Shown: one piece after another, positions 7,030 through 14,130 of the stretch | Layout of the letters: every line of letters begins with the position of its first letter | Numbering within the stretch: position 1 is the stretch's first letter | NCBI GenBank assembly: GCA_046160725.1 | Contig: JBJXHB010000009.1 | Coordinates: 1-14,130, forward strand | Source: JBJXHB01 sp046160725 | Lineage (GTDB): Bacteria > Pseudomonadota > Gammaproteobacteria > Burkholderiales > Burkholderiaceae_C | Direction: 5' to 3' | Length of the DNA: 14,130 nt | The notes under the pieces: generated by a model | The model's database searches: none | The model's input: the letters and a program-made list of their open reading frames with translations, nothing else | Told to the model about the DNA's origin: nothing | Translations under genes and position numbers: made by a program

Positions 7030-8514
7030 ATGCCGACCTCACCCTTGCCTTTCGACAACACCTACGCCCGCGAGCTGCCGGGCCTGTACACCGCCTGCCG
7101 TCCCGCCGCCGTGGCGTCGCCGCGCAGCCTCTACTTCAACGAGCCCCTGGCGCGCGAGCTGGGCCTGGACCCGGCGATATGGGGCGGCGCGGCCGGAGCG
7201 TCGGTATGGGCCGGCAACGTGGTGCCCGACGGCGCCCAACCCCTGGCCCAGGCCTATGCCGGGCATCAGTTCGGCGGCTTCTCGGCCCAGCTGGGCGATG
7301 GCCGCGCGCTGCTGCTGGGCGAGTTGATCGACACCCACGGCCGGCGCCGCGACCTGGCGCTCAAGGGCTCGGGCCGCACGCCGTATTCCCGCGGCGGCGA
7401 CGGCAAGGCCGCCGTGGGCCCGATGCTTCGCGAGGTGCTCATCAGCGAGGCGCTGTATGCCCTGGGTGTGCCCAGCACCCGGTCCCTGGCCGTGGTCGCC
7501 ACCGGCGAGGAGGTCTACCGCGATGACACCCTGCCCGGCGCCGTGCTCACACGCGTCGCCAGCAGCCACATCCGCGTCGGCACGTTCCAGTTCTTTGCCG
7601 CACGCGGCCAGCTGGACGAGCTGCGGCGCCTGCTGGGCCACACCGTGGCCCGCCACCAGCCGGATGCGGTGGGCGCACCCGACCGTGCGTTGCGCCTGCT
7701 GCAGGGCGTGGCCGAGCGACAGGCCGCGCTGATCGGCCAGTGGCTGAACCTGGGCTTCATCCATGGCGTGATGAACACCGACAACATGACGATCTCGGGC
7801 GAGAGCATCGACTTCGGCCCCTGTGCCTTCATGGAGGCCTATGACCCGGCCACGGTCTTCAGCAGCATCGACCGCAACGGCCGTTATGCCTACGGCAACC
7901 AGGCCGCGATCGCACGCTGGAACCTGGCCCGGCTGGCCGAGGCCTTGCTGCCCTTGTTCCCCGGGGTGGATGACGACACCGAGGCGGCCGTCGCCCAGGC
8001 CAGTGCCGTGATCGACGCCTTCCCCCGCTTGCATGAGGCCCACTGGCGCGCCGGGCAACGGGACAAGCTGGGCCTGACCACCCAGCGCGCCGAGGACACA
8101 GCCCTGGCCGATGACTGGCTGGCCCTGATGCAGGCGCAACAGATGGACTTCACCCTGGCCTGGCGCCATCTGGCTACCGCCGCCGGGGGACAGGAGGCGC
8201 CCTTGCGCGCGCTGGCCAGCGAGCCCGAGGCGCTGACGCCCTGGCTAGGCCGCTGGCGCGAACGCGTCGCGAGCGAGGGCCGTGGCGCCGACCTGGCCGC
8301 GCGCCTGCGCCGACACAACCCCTGGCTGATCCCCCGCAACCACCGCGTGGAGGCCGCGCTCCAGGCGGCGTCCGATCAAGGCGACCTCGCGCCTTTCCAG
8401 CGCCTGCTGGCCGCCCTGCAGCAGCCCTACGACGAGCGCAGCGACGTGGCCGACCTGGCCGAGCCCGCGCCAGCAGCCGTGACGGCCTGCTACCGCACCT
8501 TCTGCGGCACCTGA
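7030..8514 (+). CDS. selO: SelO/YdiU protein adenylyltransferase (AMPylase)
   Basis: This 494-residue protein belongs to the SelO/YdiU (UPF0061) pseudokinases, which transfer AMP from ATP to Ser, Thr or Tyr hydroxyls of target proteins and are linked to redox homeostasis. Seen here: AGHQFGGFSAQLGDGRA at residues 77-93, the nucleotide-binding LKGSGRTPYSRGGDGKAA at 111-128 with K112, the helix REVLISEA at 134-141, the catalytic-loop motif HGVMNTDNM at 245-253 (D251 as likely base, N252) and the DFG-like DFGP at 261-264. The length is close to that of E. coli YdiU (478). The C-terminus keeps a Cys third from the end (C492), but the position expected for its disulfide partner reads VFSSID, with F277 where many homologues have VCNHSD. 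The ATG at 7030 has no strong Shine-Dalgarno, but it precedes the conserved N-terminus by the usual short lead. Confidence 0.93.
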   Translation: MPTSPLPFDNTYARELPGLYTACRPAAVASPRSLYFNEPLARELGLDPAIWGGAAGASVWAGNVVPDGAQPLAQAYAGHQFGGFSAQLGDGRALLLGELIDTHGRRRDLALKGSGRTPYSRGGDGKAAVGPMLREVLISEALYALGVPSTRSLAVVATGEEVYRDDTLPGAVLTRVASSHIRVGTFQFFAARGQLDELRRLLGHTVARHQPDAVGAPDRALRLLQGVAERQAALIGQWLNLGFIHGVMNTDNMTISGESIDFGPCAFMEAYDPATVFSSIDRNGRYAYGNQAAIARWNLARLAEALLPLFPGVDDDTEAAVAQASAVIDAFPRLHEAHWRAGQRDKLGLTTQRAEDTALADDWLALMQAQQMDFTLAWRHLATAAGGQEAPLRALASEPEALTPWLGRWRERVASEGRGADLAARLRRHNPWLIPRNHRVEAALQAASDQGDLAPFQRLLAALQQPYDERSDVADLAEPAPAAVTACYRTFCGT

Positions 8515-8532
8515 GATCGACCGGCGTCTCAG
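8511..8532. terminator. Hairpin spanning both stop codons of convergent genes
   Basis: CTGAGA (8511-8516) and TCTCAG (8527-8532) form a perfect 6-bp stem with a 10-nt loop. The left arm contains the selO stop and the right arm the stop of the converging EamA gene, which are only 14 bp apart. It could work as a short bidirectional terminator, but it lacks a T-tract. Confidence 0.4.
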
Positions 8533-9479
8533 CCCATCCTGCGGCCCTCACCACGCGCCATCCAGGCGCGCAGCGCAGGCGCGGCACCAAAGGCCAGCAA
8601 CAGCCCGGCCACCACGGCCAGCAGCCCCGCCACCTGCAGCGCGGAGGGCACCTCGTCCAGCACCGGTATGGCCAGCAGCGCCGCCGCCCCCGGCACCATG
8701 GCGCCGAAGAACGAGGCCCGGCCGGGGCCCAGCAGCACCACCGCGCGGCTGTAGGCCAACACCGCCACCAGCCCTGCGCCCAGGCCGTGGGCCACGGCCT
8801 GCATCGCCACAAAGCCCGGTGCCGCGGCCCGCAGCCCGCTGGTATCGGCCAGCCATAGGTAGAACGGCGCATAGGCCGCAAAGGCCAGCACCACGGCCAC
8901 GCCGGTGACGCGCAGCGCGTCCACCTGCCAGCGCCGCGACAGGGCGCCGAAGAGGCCCCAGCTGCTGCCGGCCAGCGCAAACAGCAAGTCGCCCAGCAGC
9001 ACCTGCTGGCCGCCTGCCTGCAGCAGAGCGTCGCCACCCATGAAGGCCAGGCCGGCCAGCACGAAGGCGCCGCCGGCCAGGGTGGCGCGCGACACCGGTG
9101 TACCCGCCAGCCAGGCCGACAGGCCGATGCCGGTGAGCATCTGGCAGGCCGGCGCGATGACGGCACCGTGGGCCAGCGGCGCGTAGGCAAAGCCGGTCAT
9201 CATCAGCAGGCTGAAGACCGGCCCCGACAGCGCCGCCAACACCGCGCCACGTCCCCAACCGATGCCGCCCAGGTTGCGCAAGCCCCAATGCCACACGAAG
9301 GGCAGCATCACCAGGGCGCCGGGCGTGAAGCGCAGCAGCGTCATGTCCAGCGGCGACAGGCCCGACTTGATGCCCAGCCGCGCCAGCACCGAATACACCG
9401 ACCAGATGGCGGCGGCCAGCAGGCCCCAGGCCAGGCCGGTGGCCGCGGGCGACAGCAGGCGCCGGGCCGGGCGCTTCAT
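8529..9479 (-). CDS. EamA/DMT-family transporter
   Basis: The 316-residue protein is an integral inner-membrane carrier with about ten hydrophobic segments in two tandem EamA repeats (roughly residues 12-147 and 160-304). Typical signatures are LAAAIWSVYSVLARLG near 20-36 and FFGAMVPGAAALLAIPVLDE in the second repeat. Members export or import amino acids, nucleosides, sugars or metabolites by secondary transport; the substrate cannot be read from sequence. The ATG at 9479 overlaps the stop of the upstream TPR-GGDEF gene as ATGA, so translation should be coupled. It ends 14 bp from the converging selO gene. The family call is firm. Confidence 0.9.
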   Translation of the reverse strand: MKRPARRLLSPAATGLAWGLLAAAIWSVYSVLARLGIKSGLSPLDMTLLRFTPGALVMLPFVWHWGLRNLGGIGWGRGAVLAALSGPVFSLLMMTGFAYAPLAHGAVIAPACQMLTGIGLSAWLAGTPVSRATLAGGAFVLAGLAFMGGDALLQAGGQQVLLGDLLFALAGSSWGLFGALSRRWQVDALRVTGVAVVLAFAAYAPFYLWLADTSGLRAAAPGFVAMQAVAHGLGAGLVAVLAYSRAVVLLGPGRASFFGAMVPGAAALLAIPVLDEVPSALQVAGLLAVVAGLLLAFGAAPALRAWMARGEGRRMG

Positions 9480-11254
9480 GCGCCAGGCGTCAGCACGCTG
9501 CCGCGCTGTCCGCGCTTGGCTTGCAGCAGCAGATGGTCGGCTGCGCGCAGCAGCTCGGCCGGCGTGCCCGGGCTGGTCTTCGAGTCTGTCGCGCCGGCCG
9601 AGAAGCTCTGCTGCGACAGCAGGCTGCCATCGTCCAGCGTGAAGACCTGCGCGCGCCAGTCGGCCAGCAGGGCATCGGCCTTGCGCTTGGCATCCGCCGC
9701 TGCGGTACAGGGCAGCAGCAGACAGAACTCCTCACCGCCGTAGCGGAAGGCCTGGTCGCTCTTGCGCAGGTGGCTGCGCAACAAGGCGCCAAAGGCCGCC
9801 AGCAACTGGTCGCCGGCCAGATGGCCGTGGCTGTCGTTGACGCGCTTGAAATGGTCCAGGTCGAGGATGACCACTCCCAGCGGGTACGACTCCCGCTGCG
9901 CCAGCGCCAGCAGGGCCGGCAGGGTGTCGTTCAGCTGCCGTCGGTTGGCAAGGCCGGTCAGGGCATCCTGCGTGGCCTGCTCGCGCAACTGCGACTGCAG
10001 CGCCTCGACTTCGGCCATCTTGCGCATCAGCTTGGCGTGCGCGTCGGCCAGCTCACCGCGTGCGCGCTCTGCGGCCTGACGGCGCGCGTCCTGCTCTTCC
10101 AGGCGCTGCCGCAACATCAGCAGTTCGGTCTGCAGCGCGGCCGCCTGGTAGCGCGCATTGCTGGCGCGCTGCGCACGGTCGGCCTGATGGTGTTGCCAAT
10201 CGCGCAGCGCCTGCAGCGCCAGGTCGGCCTCACCCATCGCCTCGTGCAGCTCGGCACGCACCTGAGCGTGGCGGCAACGCATGCGGGCCGAGACCCGTTC
10301 ATCACCCTGCGCATCCAGCAGTGGCTTGGCCAGCTCCAGCAGACGCAAACCCGCTGCGGGCTCGCCGCGAAGCCGCTCGCGCAGCGCCCGCGCCAGCAGC
10401 AGGTTGAGCGCACCTTCGGGCAGCTGGGGTTGTGCCGCAGCTATCAGGCGGTCGGCCAGGACCAGGTCACCGCCACGCAGCGCCGCATGGGCCAAGGACT
10501 CCTGGTGCCCGGCATACAGCCCGTCGCCGCTGGGGTCGGGCTGGGCATCGGCGATGCGGCGGGCATCCTCCAACGCCTCCCCGGCACGCCCGATTTCGGT
10601 CAGGCAGGTCGCACGATTGACGATCAGCACCGTGTGCAGCCTGCCGTTGTGGATGCTGGCAATGCGTTCCAGCCCGCGCTCGACCTGACGCAGGGCCTCG
10701 TCGTGATCGCCCAGCTCGATCAACTCGTGGGCCAGATTGCAATAGAGGGCAACGTCGTAGCCGTGACCGCGCTTGGGGCCGGCGTCGCGCAGCGCCTGGT
10801 ACATATAGGCAAAGGCCGTCTCCGACTGGCCCTGTGCCGAGTAGCAACCGGCGATGGCATTGAGCAGGACGCCGCGTTGCGCATTGCGCAGCAGCGCGAG
10901 TCCTTCGTCGCGCAGCGGCAGCAACAGCGCCAGCGCCGCCTGAGCGTGCCCCTGCCGCCACAGCGCGCGGGCGTGGCCCGTGCGCGCCAGGATCTCGCCC
11001 GTGCGGTCGCCCTGGCGCGCGCAATGTTCGGCGGCCTGGGCCAGGTCGGCCTCGGCGTCTTGCGGCGTGGCGAAGTAGCTTTTGTGGAAACCGCGCACCA
11101 GAAGCGCCCAGGCCAGGCCAGCGGCGTCACCATCGCGCTCGGCGCGTGCCGCTGCGCGCTCAACCAGCTTGTTCGCCTCACCGGCATCGACATGCAACAG
11201 CCGCCAGGCGCGCTGGGCCATGCGCTGTGCGGTACTGGCAGGCGGTCGCTTCAC
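9476..11254 (-). CDS. TPR-containing GGDEF diguanylate cyclase
   Basis: The 592-residue protein should make cyclic di-GMP from two GTP. Residues 20-360 are a helical Ala/Leu-rich array with TPR-like repeats (for example AFAYMYQALRDAG, EALRQVERGLERI). Residues 365-427 form a probable coiled coil. The GGDEF domain runs from about 428 to 585, with TQDALTGLANRRQL at 428-441, LDLDHFKRVNDSHGH at 464-478 and the active-site GGEEF at 506-510. An inhibitory I-site RxxD is present as RKSD at 497-500, exactly five residues before GGEEF, so product feedback is expected. No membrane segment or signal peptide is visible, so it is a cytoplasmic enzyme regulated through protein contacts of the TPR part. The start is GTG at 11254; an in-frame ATG lies at 11221, and neither has a well-placed ribosome site. 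Its stop overlaps the EamA start. Confidence 0.9.
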   Translation of the reverse strand: MKRPPASTAQRMAQRAWRLLHVDAGEANKLVERAAARAERDGDAAGLAWALLVRGFHKSYFATPQDAEADLAQAAEHCARQGDRTGEILARTGHARALWRQGHAQAALALLLPLRDEGLALLRNAQRGVLLNAIAGCYSAQGQSETAFAYMYQALRDAGPKRGHGYDVALYCNLAHELIELGDHDEALRQVERGLERIASIHNGRLHTVLIVNRATCLTEIGRAGEALEDARRIADAQPDPSGDGLYAGHQESLAHAALRGGDLVLADRLIAAAQPQLPEGALNLLLARALRERLRGEPAAGLRLLELAKPLLDAQGDERVSARMRCRHAQVRAELHEAMGEADLALQALRDWQHHQADRAQRASNARYQAAALQTELLMLRQRLEEQDARRQAAERARGELADAHAKLMRKMAEVEALQSQLREQATQDALTGLANRRQLNDTLPALLALAQRESYPLGVVILDLDHFKRVNDSHGHLAGDQLLAAFGALLRSHLRKSDQAFRYGGEEFCLLLPCTAAADAKRKADALLADWRAQVFTLDDGSLLSQQSFSAGATDSKTSPGTPAELLRAADHLLLQAKRGQRGSVLTPGA

Positions 11255-11277
11255 GGGAGGGGAGTATCCGCCTCCAT
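11251..11277 (-). other. Possible 8-codon leader ORF overlapping the GGDEF start
   Basis: An ATG at 11277 opens an 8-codon frame (MEADTPLP) that stops with TGA at 11251-11253, overlapping the GTG start of the cyclase as GTGA. The minus strand here also holds GGAGG, 16 nt before the GTG, and CCTCC just before it, which can pair and could hide the ribosome site. Expression is not shown. Confidence 0.25.
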
Positions 11278-11299
11278 CGAGCCTGGTGCGCCGGCAGAC

Positions 11300-12355
11300 T
11301 CAATGGCGGTGCCGATGGTGCGCGTCAGGGAAATGCGCATGGGTGTGGGTCAATGGCTCATGCCGATGCCGGTGCGAATGGCGGCCCGCGACCAGGGCCC
11401 CGGCATGCTCGTGCTGGTGGTGGGCATCGTGTTCGTGTTCATGCTCGTGCTCTTCGGCGTCGTGGGTGTGGGCATGTACATGCTCCTCGGTCAGATGCAG
11501 CCACACACCGATGGCCATCAGGGCGCCGGCCAGCAGCAGCCCCGGCGTGACCGGCTCACCCAGCCAAGCCACGGCAAGCGCGGCGCCAAAGAACGGCGCC
11601 ACCGAGAAATACGCGCCCGTACGCGCGGTGCCGAGATGCCGCAACGCGACGACAAACAGGGTCAGGCTGATGCCGTAGGCCGCAAGACCCAGCAGCATCG
11701 CCCCGGCCAGCCAAGGCACGGGTGGCAAGGACGCACCGATGGCCAGACCCAATGCCAGGTTCACGCTGCCCGCGACCAGCCCTTTGACCGACGCGATCCA
11801 CGTCGCGTCGGCCAGCGCCACCTTGCGGGTCAGGTTGTTGTCGACCGCCCAGGCCGCACAGGCGCCCAGCACGGCCAGTGCCGGCCAGGCTTCGCCCATG
11901 CGCGCGTCGCCGGGCCAGCTCAACACCAGGGCGCCGGCAACGATGGCCACCATGCCAAGTGCGATGCGCCGATCAAAGTTCTCCTTGAAGGCAAACCAGG
12001 CCAGCAGAGCCGTGAACACGCCCTCCGCATTCAGCAGCAGGGATGCGCCTGAAGCGGGCATGCGCGACAGGCCGAACATCAGCAATAGCGGGCCCAGGAT
12101 GCCGCCGGCAACCACGGCGCCCGCCAACCAGACCCGCTGATCGGCGGGCAGCTTCACCGGCACGGCGCGGCTGAGCAGCCGCCATAACGCCAGACCGACG
12201 CCGGAGCCCAGGTACAGCAGCCCCGCCAGCAGCCAGGGATCCACGGTGCCCAGCAACTGCTTGGCCAGCGGCGTGCCGGCGCCAAACAGGGCCGCCGCCG
12301 CCAGCGCCGCGGCAACACCGGGGTGGACCAGGGCGTTTCGGATGGTTGGTGTCAT
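11300..12355 (-). CDS. DMT/EamA transporter with His-rich C-terminal tail
   Basis: The 351-residue inner-membrane protein has about ten hydrophobic helices in two EamA repeats (roughly 12-142 and 155-288), including AALFGAGTPLAKQLLG near the N-terminus and GAYFSVAPFFGAALAVAWLGEP before the last helix. It then continues in a hydrophilic tail of 62 residues (290-351) with 23 histidines plus many Glu/Asp, as runs like EEHEHEHEHDAHHQHEH and a final HHRHRH. Such tails bind Zn2+, Ni2+, Co2+ or Cu2+ in other proteins. Ordinary EamA carriers end soon after the last helix. It sits downstream of an RND metal pump and a small His-containing exported protein on the same strand, so divalent-metal transport or metal-sensed transport is likely but inferred. 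The ATG at 12355 lacks a good ribosome site. Confidence 0.88.
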   Translation of the reverse strand: MTPTIRNALVHPGVAAALAAAALFGAGTPLAKQLLGTVDPWLLAGLLYLGSGVGLALWRLLSRAVPVKLPADQRVWLAGAVVAGGILGPLLLMFGLSRMPASGASLLLNAEGVFTALLAWFAFKENFDRRIALGMVAIVAGALVLSWPGDARMGEAWPALAVLGACAAWAVDNNLTRKVALADATWIASVKGLVAGSVNLALGLAIGASLPPVPWLAGAMLLGLAAYGISLTLFVVALRHLGTARTGAYFSVAPFFGAALAVAWLGEPVTPGLLLAGALMAIGVWLHLTEEHVHAHTHDAEEHEHEHEHDAHHQHEHAGALVAGRHSHRHRHEPLTHTHAHFPDAHHRHRH

Positions 12356-12392
12356 TTGGAGGCCAAGTGTCAGGAACCTCTTCAGCGCCAGC

Positions 12393-12782
12393 CTACTTCA
12401 ACGCAAAGCGCACGGTGCCGGCCGGCTTCCCGGCGATGGTCACCACGGCGACGACCTTGGTGCCTGGGCCCACCTTGAAGGCGCCCGTGGCTTCGAGCTT
12501 GTTCCCGGCCGGCTTGAGTTCGACCTCTTGCTTCTCGGTGCCGCTGAGCAACGTGAGCTTGGCGGTGGCCTTGGACACATCGACCGCCTTGCCGTGGTCG
12601 CTCAGGTACAAGTGGATCATCGTCGGCTTGGCCACCAACTCGTAGTCCATGAGCTTGGTGGGGACCACGATGCCGCCGTGCATCGGCTTGTGGTCATGCC
12701 CGTGGTCGTCTTTCGCACCAGCGGCGAAAGCCGATGCGGCCAGGGACAGGACGATGGCGGTAAACAGGGATGGGGTCTTCAT
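12393..12782 (-). CDS. Small exported His-containing protein of metal-efflux cluster
   Basis: The 129-residue protein begins with a Sec-type signal peptide (K2, a hydrophobic core at about 7-19, likely cleavage after AFA at 20), so it should be periplasmic. The mature N-terminus has a His/Asp motif, DDHGHDHKPMHGG at 25-37, with H27, H29, H31 and H35 able to bind metal. The rest (about 38-129) is predicted beta-rich, with Lys/Val/Thr alternation such as GTKVVAVVTIAGKPAGTVRF. Proteins of this shape are met beside czc/cus-type operons, usually unnamed; a periplasmic metal-binding or delivery role to the pump is inference. The start is secure: AAAGGA lies 5 nt before the ATG. It begins 40 bp after the RND gene and ends 37 bp before the His-tailed transporter. 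Confidence 0.75.
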   Translation of the reverse strand: MKTPSLFTAIVLSLAASAFAAGAKDDHGHDHKPMHGGIVVPTKLMDYELVAKPTMIHLYLSDHGKAVDVSKATAKLTLLSGTEKQEVELKPAGNKLEATGAFKVGPGTKVVAVVTIAGKPAGTVRFALK

Positions 12783-12787
12783 GGGAT

Positions 12788-12793
12788 TCCTTT
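12788..12793 (-). promoter_or_regulatory. Ribosome binding site of the small exported protein
   Basis: AAAGGA on the minus strand lies 5 nt before the ATG at 12782, in the 40-bp gap after the RND pump gene. It supports both the start and independent translation of this small gene. Confidence 0.6.
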
Positions 12794-12822
12794 CGGCGTG
12801 GTGGGTGTGAACAGAGGAAGGT

Positions 12823-14130
<1,308 letters not shown>

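Noticed and set aside
7039..8169. 376-codon minus-strand frame opposite selO
   Set aside because: SelO motifs on the plus strand are unambiguous; the antisense translation shows no family features.
11320..11490. Repetitive DNA at the His-rich tail considered as a repeat array
   Set aside because: The periodicity comes from CAC/CAT/GAG codon alternation in the His/Glu tail; there are no equal-length units or spacers as in CRISPR or tandem repeats.
9521..12052. 843-codon plus-strand frame
   Set aside because: Antisense to both the GGDEF gene and the His-tailed transporter; the translation is Gln/Arg/Gly-rich with no recognisable domain. Length alone is not evidence at this GC content.

Overview
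The window is GC-rich, with strong G/C at third codon positions over most of its length. Gene types and codon style suggest a Burkholderiales betaproteobacterium (Rubrivivax/Ideonella/Aquabacterium-like); that placement is inference from style, not from a marker gene. Eleven protein-coding genes can be supported. Two are cut by the window edges: an O-acetyltransferase at the left and a heavy-metal RND pump at the right. No rRNA, tRNA, CRISPR array, insertion sequence or phage gene was seen.

Left block (1-2690, minus strand). Three closely packed genes read leftward: a CDP-glycerol glycerophosphotransferase (TagB/TagF type), a glycerol-3-phosphate cytidylyltransferase (TagD type, 2 bp downstream with a strong Shine-Dalgarno) and a hexapeptide-repeat acetyltransferase. 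TagD makes CDP-glycerol, the transferase adds glycerol phosphate to an acceptor, and the acetyltransferase may decorate the product. This is wall-teichoic-acid chemistry in a probable Gram-negative, so a glycerol-phosphate-containing capsule or O-polysaccharide is the likely outcome. Divergent from it, on the plus strand, is a Tat-type exported PhoX/DUF839 protein (2688-4070).

Middle block (4206-7029). A Gfo/Idh/MocA oxidoreductase and an extended-SDR nucleotide-sugar epimerase/dehydratase read leftward with an ATGA stop/start overlap. The pair and the 635-bp gene-poor stretch behind it are visibly richer in A/T than the neighbours, suggesting a transferred sugar-modification cassette.

Right block (7030-14130). 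A SelO/YdiU protein AMPylase is on the plus strand (7030-8514). Converging on it is a five-gene minus-strand run: the C-terminal part of a CzcA/CusA-like RND pump, a small exported His-containing protein, a DMT/EamA transporter with an extreme His-rich tail, a TPR-GGDEF diguanylate cyclase, and a second EamA transporter coupled to it by an ATGA overlap. The first three look like a divalent-metal handling module. Whether the last two belong to the same transcript is not decided by the sequence, but the gaps are short.

The most interesting points are the CDP-glycerol module in a Gram-negative context, the His-tailed transporter with its small His-containing partner beside the RND pump, the diguanylate cyclase translationally coupled to a transporter, and a SelO that keeps the C-terminal cysteine but seems to lack its usual disulfide partner.
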